DNA of 64,000 nucleotides. Origin: Paraburkholderia ginsengiterrae. GTDB lineage: Bacteria > Pseudomonadota > Gammaproteobacteria > Burkholderiales > Burkholderiaceae. The notes below the pieces were generated by a model that was given only the letters and a program-made list of their open reading frames with translations, made no database searches and was not told where the DNA came from. Made by a program: the position numbers and the translations under genes. The first letter of the stretch is position 1, and the number at the start of each line of letters is the position of its first letter. Below are positions 26,658 through 36,303 of this stretch, piece after piece. The stretch spans positions 1-64,000 of the forward strand of contig NZ_LXKA01000393.1 in the NCBI RefSeq assembly GCF_001645125.1. The letters are read 5' to 3'.

Positions 26658-28112
26658 TCAAGAGGCGCGGCGCGCCACGCCGTCGAGATACCGGCACAGA
26701 AACGTCGCCAGTTCCGGATCGCCGCAATTGGCGATATTGAAGCGCATCCAGGTGGTCGGCGACTGCTGCGGTGAAAACAGGCTGCCAGGCGTCAGCAAAA
26801 ACCCGGCTTCGTGGCCGGCGGCGGCCAGCGCATCGGCGTCGACACCCGTGTCGGTCCAGAGAAACATACCGGCCGTGGGTGTCAGGAACATTTTCAGCCC
26901 GGTCTTTTCCAGCATCCGCACGGACTTTTCGCGCACGCTGTCGAGCCTCATGCGCAAGCGCTCGACATGCCGCCGGTAGTGGCCTTCGGTCAGAATCTTG
27001 TACAGCACACGCTCGTTCAGCTCCGGGCTGGTCATGCCGACCAGCATCTTCTGGTCGCTGACCGCCGTGGCCACCTCCGGCGCACAGGCCAGAAAACCGA
27101 CCCGCAGATTCGGCGCGAGCGTCTTCGAAAAGCTGCCGAGATAGATCACGCGCTTGAGCTGGTCGAGGCTCGCGAGGCGCGTGCCCGGATAGCTCGGCGG
27201 ACACAGATCGCCGTAAATATCGTCTTCGACGACGATGAAGTCGTACGCTTCGGCCAGACGCAGAATGCGGAACGCCTGAGCGGCCGTCAGCGACGTGCCG
27301 GTCGGGTTTTGCAACACCGAATTGATCACCAGCATTTTCGGCCGCCACAGCTGCACGAGCGACTCGAGCGCGTCGAGGTCCGGGCCGTCCGGTGTATAAG
27401 GCATGCCGACCAGCCGCGCGCCCTGCGACGCGAAGCGCCCGAACATCTGAAACCACGCCGGATCGCCGACGATCACGGCATCGCCCGGTTTCACGTAGAT
27501 GCGCGAGATCAGGTCGATGGCCTGCGTGATGCCGGACACCATCACGATCTGATCCGGCGCGGCGCCGATCTCCAGTTCCTCCAGGCGCGTCTGCAACTGC
27601 TGGCGCAGCGGCAGAAAACCGAGCGGCGTGCCGATGCCGAGCATCTGCGCGCCGCTTTGCCGGCCCAGCGTGCGCAACGCGTTGGTGATCAGATCGCCGT
27701 CGAGCCAGCGAGCCGGCAGATAGCCGAGACCCGGGCTGCGCTCGGGGCGCGCGCCGGTATGCAGCATGTTGCGCAGCAGCCAGACCACGTCGATGGTGGC
27801 CGGCGCGGGCGTCGCCTCGGCTAGCGGATGGATCACCGCGCTCGCCGCGCTGGCGAGCCGCTCGCGCACATAGAACCCGGAACCGCGCCGCGATTCCAGA
27901 AAACCCTGCGCCACCAGCCGTTCGTAGGCCTCGACCACGGTGAAGCGCGACACGCCCTTGTCGAGCGCGAGCTTGCGGATCGACGGCATGCGCATGCCGG
28001 GGCGGAACACGCGCTCCTCGATACGGCGGCGCGCCCACTGGACGAGCTGCTCGACCAGCGTCAGCGAGGCGGTGTCGTGCGGGGCGGGAATCTGCGCAAG
28101 CGGGACGGACAT
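26658..28112 (-). CDS. MocR/GntR family regulator with aminotransferase domain
   Basis: A 484-aa regulator. The N-terminal GntR winged helix (LVQWARRRIEERVFRPGMRMPSIRKLALDKGVSRFTVVEAYERLVAQGF) is joined to a fold-type I aminotransferase domain with PLP lysine motif GSFSKTLAPNLRVGF. MocR regulators sense PLP and amino-acid derivatives and act on divergent genes. The ATG at 28112 has GGAG eight bases upstream. A TTG four codons earlier is rejected. It is divergent from a VOC gene with aminotransferase and RidA genes beyond. Confidence 0.92.
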   Translation of the reverse strand: MSVPLAQIPAPHDTASLTLVEQLVQWARRRIEERVFRPGMRMPSIRKLALDKGVSRFTVVEAYERLVAQGFLESRRGSGFYVRERLASAASAVIHPLAEATPAPATIDVVWLLRNMLHTGARPERSPGLGYLPARWLDGDLITNALRTLGRQSGAQMLGIGTPLGFLPLRQQLQTRLEELEIGAAPDQIVMVSGITQAIDLISRIYVKPGDAVIVGDPAWFQMFGRFASQGARLVGMPYTPDGPDLDALESLVQLWRPKMLVINSVLQNPTGTSLTAAQAFRILRLAEAYDFIVVEDDIYGDLCPPSYPGTRLASLDQLKRVIYLGSFSKTLAPNLRVGFLACAPEVATAVSDQKMLVGMTSPELNERVLYKILTEGHYRRHVERLRMRLDSVREKSVRMLEKTGLKMFLTPTAGMFLWTDTGVDADALAAAGHEAGFLLTPGSLFSPQQSPTTWMRFNIANCGDPELATFLCRYLDGVARRAS

Positions 28113-28125
28113 AAGGGGCTCCAAC

Positions 28126-28156
28126 TGTACCGAACAGTATCGAAACGATTGTACCG
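28126..28156. promoter_or_regulatory. Direct repeats in the mocR promoter region, candidate operator
   Basis: tgtaccg occurs at 28126-28132 and again at 28150-28156, a 24-bp period, each followed by a gaacagt or ttactgt variant. MocR regulators such as PdxR and GabR are known to bind direct repeats over their own promoters. The site lies 14 bp upstream of the start codon, between the divergent genes. Confidence 0.45.
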
Positions 28157-28374
28157 TTACTGTGCAGGTCCGCGCCGCTACATTTGAGACAGGTAAAGGA
28201 TGGGGATGGCGTCCGTCAGATGTCCCGCCACCCCGGGCGATCCGGCAAACGCTGCCGACACCCCATCCGCATGGCCCGCCGATCCGGCAAACGGTTATGC
28301 TTACGGCCCCGGCCGCGTTGCCACAGAAGCGGCGCGCCCCGGTTTACCGCAGAACTCCGTTGCCCCGATCCGTC

Positions 28375-29073
28375 ATGACCGCTCATCCGCTACGCCTCGA
28401 TCACCTCGTGATTTCCGCCCGCACCCTCGACGAGGGCACACAGTACGTCGCCGACACCCTCGGCGTGGCGCCGTCCGGCGGCGGCGCGCATCCGCTGATG
28501 CGCACGCACAACCGCCTCCTGAACCTGTGGGGCGGCGTCTATCTGGAAGTGATCGCGATCGATCCGCAGGCGGCGACTGCCACCGCATCGGCCGACGGCG
28601 GCACGCCGCGCGCCCGCCTCTTTGCCCTCGACGATCCGGCAACCCAGGCGCGGCTCGAAAACGGACCGTATCTGTCGCACTGGGTCGCACGGGTCGACCG
28701 GCCGAAGCGCCTGCCGGCGTGGCAAGCGCAGTATCCCGAGCGCATCGCGCCGGTCGTGGCAATGACCCGCGGCGATTTCAGCTGGGGCCTGACCGTGCCC
28801 GACGACGGCGCGTTCCCGGCCTGGCAAGGCATGGGCGACGGCGTGCTGCCCTCGCTGATTCAATGGGACACGGCGCGGCATCCGTCGGCGGTGCTGCCGG
28901 ACACGGGCATCGCACTGAAAGCCTTGAAAGGTGCGCACCCGCATGCCGACACGCTGGCCGCGCAACTGCAGTGGCTGGGCGCCGCGCACCTGATCGAATT
29001 GCAGCCCACGGACGGCGCGCCGGCGCTCGTCGCCGAGTTTGAAACACCCGAGGGTCTACGGACCCTTAAATAA
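28375..29073 (+). CDS. VOC family protein (Glyoxalase_3-like)
   Basis: A 232-aa protein starting MTAHPLRLDHLVISARTLDEGTQYVADTLGV, with a metal-site-like His in the first strand and the paired beta-alpha-beta units of the VOC fold (LWGGVYLEVIAID, VAEFETPEGLRTL). It resembles the longer glyoxalase-like PF13468 type. The start follows the family N-terminus; the open frame upstream overlaps the divergent mocR gene. It is 261 bp from the MocR regulator and 72 bp before an aminotransferase gene, so it may be regulated with them. Confidence 0.82.
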   Translation: MTAHPLRLDHLVISARTLDEGTQYVADTLGVAPSGGGAHPLMRTHNRLLNLWGGVYLEVIAIDPQAATATASADGGTPRARLFALDDPATQARLENGPYLSHWVARVDRPKRLPAWQAQYPERIAPVVAMTRGDFSWGLTVPDDGAFPAWQGMGDGVLPSLIQWDTARHPSAVLPDTGIALKALKGAHPHADTLAAQLQWLGAAHLIELQPTDGAPALVAEFETPEGLRTLK

Positions 29074-29145
29074 GCAGTGTCCGCGGGTCGCCGACTCGCG
29101 CGATAATCGAAGTTTTGACCGGTTCCAGTACCAGCAGAGGAGACC

Positions 29146-30342
29146 ATGGACCAAAGCGACTTGAAAGCCCCCATGTGGCAATTGTCCGAACGCGCACGCA
29201 AGCTCACGAGCTCGGCGATTCGCGAGATTCTGAAGGTCACGGAACGGCCCGAAGTCATTTCGTTCGCGGGCGGCCTGCCCTCGCCTGCTACGTTCCCCGC
29301 CGAGCGCATGCGCGCCGCGGCCGACCGCATCCTGCGCGACGAGCCCGCCGCGGCGCTGCAATACAGCGCTACCGAAGGTTTCCTGCCGCTGCGTGAATGG
29401 ATCGCAAAACGCTATTCAGTCAACGGCGCGCAGATCCGCCCGACCCAGGTGCTGATCACCACCGGCTCGCAGCAGGCGCTCGATCTGATCGGCAAAGTGC
29501 TGGTCTGCCCGGACAGCGCGGTGCTGGTCGAAACGCCGACCTACCTTGGCGCGCTGCAATCCTTCTCGATGTACGAACCGCGCTACGTGCAAGTGCCGAC
29601 CGACGAGCACGGCCTGATTCCTGAAGCGCTCACGCCGGAACTGACGGCCGGCGCGCGCCTGTTGTATGCGCAACCGAACTTCCAGAATCCGACGGGCCGC
29701 CGCCTGCCAGTCGAGCGCCGCCGCGCGCTCGCCGAGTTCGCGAAAAGCGCGCCGTTCCCGGTGATCGAAGACGACCCTTACGGCGCGCTCGACTACGCGG
29801 GCGAACCGCTGCCCACCATGCTGTCGATGGCGCCGGACCACATCGTCCATCTTGGCTCGTTTTCGAAGGTGCTGGCGCCGGGCCTGCGGGTCGGCTACAT
29901 CATCGCGCCCGAAGAGCTGATCTTCAAACTCGTGCAGGCCAAGCAGGCCACCGATCTGCACACGCCCAGCTTCACGCAGCGCATCGTGTACGAAGTGATC
30001 AAGGACGGCTTCCTCGACACGCACGTGCCGACCATCCGCGAGCTGTATCGCGATCAATGCGCCGCCATGCTGGCCGCGCTCGAGCGCTACATGCCCGAAG
30101 GCGTGAGCTGGAATCGTCCGGAAGGCGGCATGTTCGTGTGGGTGAATCTGCCCGCGCAGATCGACAGCATGAAGCTGCTCGAAGAAGCCGTCGCACAGAA
30201 CGTCGCGTTCGTGCCGGGTGGTCCGTTCTTCGCGAACGAAGCGCAGCACAACACGTTGCGCCTTTCGTTCGTCACGGTGCCGCCGGCAAAGATCGACGAA
30301 GGCGTGTCGCGTCTCGGCGCGCTGATCCGCGCGAAAATTTAA
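29146..30342 (+). CDS. PLP-dependent aminotransferase (2-aminoadipate aminotransferase/LysN-like)
   Basis: A 398-aa fold-type I enzyme. The motifs are VISFAGGLPSPATFP, LQYSATEGFLPLREWIA, QPNFQNPTGRRL and the PLP lysine in HLGSFSKVLAPGLRVGYI. It lacks the GntR domain of the neighbouring MocR protein. Likely substrates are branched, aromatic or aminoadipate amino acids. The GAGGAGACC site precedes the ATG. RidA follows 67 bp later. Confidence 0.88.
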   Translation: MDQSDLKAPMWQLSERARKLTSSAIREILKVTERPEVISFAGGLPSPATFPAERMRAAADRILRDEPAAALQYSATEGFLPLREWIAKRYSVNGAQIRPTQVLITTGSQQALDLIGKVLVCPDSAVLVETPTYLGALQSFSMYEPRYVQVPTDEHGLIPEALTPELTAGARLLYAQPNFQNPTGRRLPVERRRALAEFAKSAPFPVIEDDPYGALDYAGEPLPTMLSMAPDHIVHLGSFSKVLAPGLRVGYIIAPEELIFKLVQAKQATDLHTPSFTQRIVYEVIKDGFLDTHVPTIRELYRDQCAAMLAALERYMPEGVSWNRPEGGMFVWVNLPAQIDSMKLLEEAVAQNVAFVPGGPFFANEAQHNTLRLSFVTVPPAKIDEGVSRLGALIRAKI

Positions 30343-30409
30343 ACGCTTTTTGCGCGATCCCCGCCCGGCCCGCGCCGACCCATTTTCACTACTGTTCAAG
30401 GACTGCAAC

Positions 30410-30874
30410 ATGGCTCAAACGAACGTTTACGACAAGCTCAAGGAACTGGGCATCGAGTTGCCGACCGCCGGTGCGCCGGCGGCCGCGTATGTGATGAGCG
30501 CGCAAAGCGGCAATACGGTGTACCTGTCCGGCCACATCGCCAAGAAGGACGGCAAGGTCTGGGCCGGCAAGCTCGGCGCCACCCTCACCACCGAGGAAGG
30601 CAAGGCCGCCGCGCGTTCGATCGCGATCGACCTGCTCGCCACGCTGCACACGCATGTGGGCGATTTGAACCGCGTCACGCGCATCGTCAAGCTGATGAGT
30701 CTCGTCAACTCGACGCTCGAGTTCACCGAACAGCATCTGGTCACCAACGGTGCGTCCGAACTGATCGCCGATTTGTTCGGCGAGCGCGGCAAGCATGCAC
30801 GCTCGGCATTCGGCGTGGCGCAGATTCCGCTCGGCGCGTGCGTCGAGATCGAGATGATCGCCGAAGTCGAATAA
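30410..30874 (+). CDS. RidA family protein
   Basis: A 154-aa protein of the RidA/YjgF/Rid family. The pattern VYLSGHIAKKDGKVWAGKLG, LLATLHTHVGDLNRVTRIVKLMSLVNS and the C-terminal GVAQIPLGACVEIEMIAEV is characteristic, with the substrate-binding Arg possibly at HARSAFGV. RidA hydrolyses reactive enamine/imine intermediates made by PLP enzymes, fitting its place after the aminotransferase. It is probably co-transcribed. The start at MAQTNVYDK is preferred over an earlier in-frame ATG. Confidence 0.9.
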   Translation: MAQTNVYDKLKELGIELPTAGAPAAAYVMSAQSGNTVYLSGHIAKKDGKVWAGKLGATLTTEEGKAAARSIAIDLLATLHTHVGDLNRVTRIVKLMSLVNSTLEFTEQHLVTNGASELIADLFGERGKHARSAFGVAQIPLGACVEIEMIAEVE

Positions 30875-30924
30875 CGCATTTGAAACATCCGTCCGCGCCG
30901 CCCGCGCGGCCGGCAGCGCGATCG

Positions 30925-30976
30925 AAAACGCGTCGTGAGGAGTCCGCCTCCTCGCGACGCGTTTTGCATTTTTTGA
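30925..30976 (+). terminator. Intrinsic terminator after RidA
   Basis: A long stem (aaaacgcgtcg...gaggag with ctcctcgcgacgcgtttt, one bulge) is followed by TTTTGCATTTTTT. Confidence 0.85.
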
Positions 30977-31092
30977 TTTGTATTTTTTTATTGCCTTTGT
31001 GTTCTACGCTTGTAGCGAGGTGGATCGATCCAGCGTCGCCAGATAGAATCCGCGAACCCTTGCAACCTGTTTGATTCGCCGGACCGCGCCCA

Positions 31093-31998
31093 ATGCCTGC
31101 TCACACTGTTCGTTTCAAACAAGTCGACGTGTTCACGTCGGTGCCGTTCAAAGGCAATCCGCTTGCCGTCGTGTTCGACGCCGATACGCTCGATACGACG
31201 CAGATGCAGGCCATCGCGCGCTGGACCAATCTGTCCGAAACCACGTTCCTGCTGAAACCGACCGATCCCGCCGCCGACTATCGGGTGCGCATTTTCACCA
31301 CGCGCGGCGAATTGCCGTTTGCGGGTCATCCGACACTCGGCACCGCGCATGCGTTGCTCGAAAGCGGCTATCAGCCTCGGCAGGCGGGCAAGCTCGTACA
31401 GCAATGCGGCGTGGGCTTCGTCGAGCTAAAGGCGCTGCCAGAATCGGACGGTGCGTGGGCCTTTGCCGCGCCGCCTGCGCGAATCACGCCGCTTGCCGAA
31501 GATCGCTACGCGGCACTCGCTACGGCTTTACGTAGCGACGCGATCGACTTCCGCGCGACGCCCTGCGCGGTCGACAATGGTGCGCCCTGGCTCGTGGTAC
31601 GCGTCGATTCGGCGCGCGAGTGCCTCGCACTCGAGCCGGATGCCGCCGCGCTCGCTGACATCGTGCATTCGGTGGATACCCATGGCGTTGCCGTATACGG
31701 CCCGCACGACGCCGACGGCCCGGCGACCTTCGAAGTGCGTTGCCTGATGGCCGGCGGCAGTTTCGGCATTGGGGAAGACCCTGTGACCGGCAGTGCCAAC
31801 GCGGCGCTCGCCGTCCTCCTGACTGACCAGCAGAGACGCCCCGGCGCGCACTATTCAGCACGTCAAGGCACTGTGCTGGGCCGGGCCGGCCAGGTCAGCG
31901 TGCACTACGACGACGCACGCGCCGAAGGAAGTTCCGGCAAGACGTGGATCGGCGGCACCACGGTGACGATCGTCGACGGCACATTCCGGCTGCCCTGA
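31093..31998 (+). CDS. PhzF family protein (phenazine-biosynthesis-like isomerase)
   Basis: A 301-aa protein of the PhzF/DapF-like fold with two halves. The conserved VDVFTSVPFKGNPLAVV N-terminus, the catalytic Glu in NLSETTFLL (Glu49), FAGHPTLGTAHAL and the C-terminal GEDPVTGSANAALAV are all present. No phenazine genes are here, so this is one of the many housekeeping PhzF homologues. Substrate unknown. Confidence 0.9.
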   Translation: MPAHTVRFKQVDVFTSVPFKGNPLAVVFDADTLDTTQMQAIARWTNLSETTFLLKPTDPAADYRVRIFTTRGELPFAGHPTLGTAHALLESGYQPRQAGKLVQQCGVGFVELKALPESDGAWAFAAPPARITPLAEDRYAALATALRSDAIDFRATPCAVDNGAPWLVVRVDSARECLALEPDAAALADIVHSVDTHGVAVYGPHDADGPATFEVRCLMAGGSFGIGEDPVTGSANAALAVLLTDQQRRPGAHYSARQGTVLGRAGQVSVHYDDARAEGSSGKTWIGGTTVTIVDGTFRLP

Positions 31999-32477
31999 CC
32001 GGCGCGTCCCTTGCTTAGGCTCTGGCGCGGGATTAAATGCATCTCGCATAGTAATGGGCCTATTAAAGGCCTGGCACACCTGAATGCTGGAAATCCGGAC
32101 CATCGTTTCCCGATGAAATACCTGCATATGACCGCGAGATCGCAACGTGATGGCCTGCTGTATCGGCTGCCAAAACAGATGCAAACACGACTGCAAAAGC
32201 GGTCAAAAAACGTGCCGCCAAATCCGCCGCGAAACCGGCTGGACCGGACCATTGGCCGCGCCCGCGTATACCCGATGCCGGGACGCTTCCTTAATCCAGT
32301 GGCATTAAGTAATATCGAAACGTACCCGATGGCCTGCGGATGGTCAGGCGCGGCGCCACGTTTCCTACTTCTGCGCAGCAGTTCCGGCACGTTGGTCACC
32401 ATGCAGGCACCCATGAAAATAGCGCAGTCAATGCTCGCGCGTTTGAAACCGGCTGGCACCAGGGCACGGACCAGCCA
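31999..32477. other. 479-bp intergenic leader before the GGDEF-EAL gene
   Basis: Lower in G+C than its surroundings and with no ribosome-bound start I can support. A 156-codon plus-strand frame crosses it (32011-32481), but it lacks a good ribosome site and reads as a shadow. The region probably holds the promoter of the cyclic-di-GMP gene and a long 5' leader. Confidence 0.4.
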
Positions 32478-34832
32478 ATGAGCCAAGCCCGCTTCTCCGA
32501 CGCGCGCAATGCAAAACGCCGGCGCGACCCCGCGGTATCGCGGCGCCGCGCCCTGCTCGCCATTCCAGCGCTCGGCGTATTGGTCCTGATCCTGCTTTGG
32601 GCCGTTATCTTTGCGCGTTTGTCGGTCGAGAAAGAAGCCACTTATCGTGAAGCCATGGCTTCTGCCGCCATTCTTTCCGCGGCGTTGGAACAGCATACGG
32701 TCAAGGCGATTCACCAGGTCGATCAGATCACCCGTTTCGTCAAATTCGAGTTTGAAAAGTCACCCAATCATTTTGATCTCGCCAGCACGGTGGAAAAAGG
32801 TGTCGTGCAAAGCGAGACCCTGGTGCAGGTCTCGCTGATCGACGAGCACGGCACATTGATCGCCAACACGGCCGAACTCAATCCCAAGCACATCGATCTG
32901 TCCGACCGCGAGCACTTCAAGGTCCACGAACACGAGAACGACGACCAGCTGTACATCAGCAAGCCGGTGCTCGGCCGCGTGTCGGGCCATTGGACCTTGC
33001 AGATGACGCGCCGCCTGAATCACCCGGACGGCTCGTTCGCGGGCGTCGTGGTGGTGTCCGAAGACCCGAGCTATTTCACCAGCGACTTCTACAACAACGC
33101 GGCCATCGGCCGCGAAGGCGTGATCGCCGTGATCTCGGACAACGGCACCGTGCTCGCGCGGCGCACCGGCAGCGCCGACAAGGCCAACGGCACGTTCTCG
33201 GCAAGCGGCTCGTATCCGACCTCGGAACACGTGTCGGGCACCTATGTCGATTCGATCGACAACGTCACGCGCATCGTGTCGTACCGGCACATCGACGGTT
33301 ATCCGCTCGGCGTGCTGGTGGGTCTGTCGCAGGCCGAGGAATTCGCCGACTACAACCACACGCGCAACGTCTATCTGTTGATGGCGAGCTTCATCTCGCT
33401 CGCCATGCTGAGCTTCTTCGCCGTGGCGACCGGCCTGATCGGCAAGCTGCTCGGCCGCGAGCGCGAGATGACGCATCTGGTCGAATACGATCTGCTCACC
33501 GGCCTGCGCAATCGCTACGCCACGCTGCAAAGCCTGCGCTACGACATGGCGCAGCCGATCAACCTCGGCCACCTCGCGATTCTGTTTATCGACCTAGACA
33601 ACTTCAAGACCGTCAACGACACGCTCGGCCACAACGCCGGCGACATCGTGCTGCAAATGACGGCCTCGCGCCTCGCCATTGCGGTCGGCGAAGGCGGTAC
33701 GTTAAGCCGTATCGGCGGCGACGAGTTCGTCGTCGTGATCAAGGGCGACGACGTCGAGAAGCGCGCGGTCGCGCTTGCCGAAGCCGCGGCCGAAGTGTTC
33801 GCCGCCCCGTTCGACGTACGCGGCAGTTCGTTCGTGCTGCATGCGAGCATCGGCATTGCGCTTTACTCGGTGGCCAACGAAAACGAAATCGACCTGCTGA
33901 AAAAGGCCGATCTCGCCATGTACAGCGCGAAAGACGCCGGCAAGAACTGCTATCAGTTCTACTCGCCGCACCTGTCGCACCGCGCGGATCATCTGATGAA
34001 GTGGGAGCAGCAGTTGCGCGTGGCGCTCGCCGAAGGCCAGCTGTTTCTCGCCTACCAGCCGAAGATCGACCTGACGCGCCGCTGCATCACCGGCTTCGAG
34101 GCGCTGGTGCGCTGGAATCATCCGCAGCATGGTTTGATTCCCGCGAACGAATTCATTCCGGTGGCGGAATCGACCGGCCTGATCGTGCCGATCGGCGACT
34201 TCGTGATCGAGACCGCCTGCCGTCAACTGGCGCTGTGGCAGCAACAGGGCTACGACACGCTCTCGCTCGCGGTGAACATCTCGGCGGTGCAGTTCTGGCG
34301 CGGCGACCTGTACGAGACCATCTCGCACGCCATCGAGGAGAGCGGCATCTCGGCGCGCCGTCTCGAGCTCGAAATCACCGAGACCGCGATGATGGAATAC
34401 CCCGAGCTCGTCTCGGAAAAGATCTTCGCGCTCAAGCGTCTGGGCGTGCGCATCGCGCTCGACGATTTCGGCACCGGCTATTCGTCGCTGTCGTACCTGA
34501 ACCGCTTCTCGGTGGACACGCTGAAGGTAGACCGTTCGTTCATCCAGGCAATTCCCGGCGACCGCAGCGTCTGCGTGATGGTCACCGCGATCGTCAATCT
34601 GGCGCGCTCACTTGGCCTCACGGTGGTCGTGGAAGGTACCGAGACCGAAGAGCAGATCGCCTGGCTCGCCGCGCTCGGCCATATCGAGGCGCAGGGCTTC
34701 CTGTTCTCGCGTCCGGTTCCGGTGGATGCGATTCCTGCCCTGCTCGAACGCTTCGGCGTCTGCGGCAGGACCGGACGGCGCGCGACTCACGAAACCGACA
34801 GCGCCAACAGCGTGTCCAGCACCAACCCCTGA
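32478..34832 (+). CDS. Membrane-bound diguanylate cyclase/phosphodiesterase (Cache-GGDEF-EAL)
   Basis: A 784-aa cyclic-di-GMP enzyme. Helix 1 (RRALLAIPALGVLVLILLWAVI) is followed by a ~260-residue periplasmic sensor of Cache type, then helix 2 near residue 300 (YLLMASFISLAMLSFFAVATGL). The GGDEF domain has an intact SRIGGDEFVVV site and the EAL domain an intact FEALVRWNHP with ELEITE and DDFGTGYSS. Both active sites look complete, so the protein could make or break c-di-GMP. The ATG at 32478 is at the expected start of the first helix; a longer frame upstream is rejected. Confidence 0.95.
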   Translation: MSQARFSDARNAKRRRDPAVSRRRALLAIPALGVLVLILLWAVIFARLSVEKEATYREAMASAAILSAALEQHTVKAIHQVDQITRFVKFEFEKSPNHFDLASTVEKGVVQSETLVQVSLIDEHGTLIANTAELNPKHIDLSDREHFKVHEHENDDQLYISKPVLGRVSGHWTLQMTRRLNHPDGSFAGVVVVSEDPSYFTSDFYNNAAIGREGVIAVISDNGTVLARRTGSADKANGTFSASGSYPTSEHVSGTYVDSIDNVTRIVSYRHIDGYPLGVLVGLSQAEEFADYNHTRNVYLLMASFISLAMLSFFAVATGLIGKLLGREREMTHLVEYDLLTGLRNRYATLQSLRYDMAQPINLGHLAILFIDLDNFKTVNDTLGHNAGDIVLQMTASRLAIAVGEGGTLSRIGGDEFVVVIKGDDVEKRAVALAEAAAEVFAAPFDVRGSSFVLHASIGIALYSVANENEIDLLKKADLAMYSAKDAGKNCYQFYSPHLSHRADHLMKWEQQLRVALAEGQLFLAYQPKIDLTRRCITGFEALVRWNHPQHGLIPANEFIPVAESTGLIVPIGDFVIETACRQLALWQQQGYDTLSLAVNISAVQFWRGDLYETISHAIEESGISARRLELEITETAMMEYPELVSEKIFALKRLGVRIALDDFGTGYSSLSYLNRFSVDTLKVDRSFIQAIPGDRSVCVMVTAIVNLARSLGLTVVVEGTETEEQIAWLAALGHIEAQGFLFSRPVPVDAIPALLERFGVCGRTGRRATHETDSANSVSSTNP

Positions 34833-35000
34833 GCTCGCCGGTCGTGCCGGTTTTCGCAGGCCGCCGCCACCCGCTGCGCGAAAAAAACAGCTACATTCAC
34901 GCTGTATGCATTACGGCACGATGCCGCCTGCCGGCCGCGTCAGACACCACGAAAATTTCCAAGGATGGGGGCTCGCCTGGCGGGCGCCCATGGGCGCCAC

Positions 35001-36209
35001 ATGCAGACAATCACGAGCCAGGATGCTGCCAGACGAGGGAAGCGAGAGCCGCTGTGGACGTTATTCCGGGTCGTGTTCGGCCTATCGGCATTGTCATGGG
35101 GCGGCCTTGCGCTCATGGCGCAACTTGAAAACCATTACGTCGAACGCGAAGGGCGCCTTTCTCGCGTCGCCTTCTCCGATCTGATCGCGCTCGCCTGGAT
35201 GGTGCCAGGCCCGGTGGGCTGCAACGTCGCCGTGCAGCTGGGTCATACGCTGCGTGGACGCGCCGGCGCCTGGGTCGCGGGCGTGGCGAGCGTACTGCCC
35301 TTTTTCACGCTGATGACGCTGTTCGCGATCTTCTACCGCACGCCGCTCGTGCGTGCCGCCGCTTCGCAGACCCTGCTCAACCACTTCAGCGTCGTGCTCG
35401 CCACGCTGATCGCGATCACCTGGTACAAACAGACGCGCGCGCTGGTGCAAGGCAAGCTCGAATGGGTCGCGGCGGTGCTGGGCAGCATCGCGCTCTTCTA
35501 TGCGCACAGCCCGATCGCCTATGTCGTGATGCTCGGTGCCGCCTTCGGCACCGGCTGGCTGACGAGCCCGGAGCGCGACTCGCGCATTGTCGTGTCGTTT
35601 GCGCGCGGCGACTGGCAGGTGCTGACCGTGTTGTGCGCGTTCCTGGTGTTGTTCGTCCTGCCGCTGCCCCATCGCTATGAGCTGGCCTTGCTGTGGCCGC
35701 GGCTCGCCGGTGCCGGCATGACGCTGTTCGGAGGCGGCTTCTCGGCATTGCCGGTACTCAAGACACTGTTCGTCACGCCGGCGATCGGCATCTCCGACAA
35801 TGACTTCACGCTGGCGTTCTCGCTGTCGCCGTTGTCGCCCGGACCGCTGTTGAATGTCGTGCCGTTCTTCGGCTATCTGGTGGACGGCTGGGTGGGCGCG
35901 CTGATCGCCACGCTCGCGCTGTTCGTGCCGTCGGGGTGCCTCGTCGTGCTGGCGCAGCGGCATCTGCATGAGTTGAAGGCCAACCCGCGCTTCGAGCATG
36001 GCATGCGTATCCTGCGCGCCGTCACCACGGCGTTCCTCGCAGTGGCGGTGCTGCGCATTGCCGGGCGTGTGCCGTTCAATCCGGTCTATCTGATCACCGC
36101 GCTGTTCTCCAGCATCTGTTTCGCGAGGCTGAAGACACCGGTGTACCTGGTGTACGGGACGGTGGCGGCGGTGTGCGGGCTATGGTTCGCGTACGGCGCG
36201 TCATTTTAG
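35001..36209 (+). CDS. chrA: Chromate transporter, CHR family
   Basis: A ~402-aa membrane protein with two homologous halves. The first CHR motif is FGLSALSWGGLALMAQLENHYVE...MVPGPVGCNVAVQLGH; the second half has GMTLFGGGFSALPVLKTLFV and SPLSPGPLLNVVPFFGY. This is the two-domain ChrA layout, and many members are used for chromate or sulphate-analogue transport. The start could be ATG 34965 (13 codons earlier); neither has a clear ribosome site. Substrate not shown. Confidence 0.82.
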   Translation: MQTITSQDAARRGKREPLWTLFRVVFGLSALSWGGLALMAQLENHYVEREGRLSRVAFSDLIALAWMVPGPVGCNVAVQLGHTLRGRAGAWVAGVASVLPFFTLMTLFAIFYRTPLVRAAASQTLLNHFSVVLATLIAITWYKQTRALVQGKLEWVAAVLGSIALFYAHSPIAYVVMLGAAFGTGWLTSPERDSRIVVSFARGDWQVLTVLCAFLVLFVLPLPHRYELALLWPRLAGAGMTLFGGGFSALPVLKTLFVTPAIGISDNDFTLAFSLSPLSPGPLLNVVPFFGYLVDGWVGALIATLALFVPSGCLVVLAQRHLHELKANPRFEHGMRILRAVTTAFLAVAVLRIAGRVPFNPVYLITALFSSICFARLKTPVYLVYGTVAAVCGLWFAYGASF

Positions 36210-36303
36210 CCGGCAGCGGCGCCGCGCCCGATTGGGATGAAGCGCCTCGGACGCACCGCGCTGCGCGAGCGCGGCGCGTCGGTCAAAGCTCGAACACGGA
36301 ATG

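Noticed and set aside
32011-32481. 156-aa plus-strand frame before the GGDEF-EAL gene
   Set aside because: No ribosome site, no domain pattern and overlap with the true downstream start.
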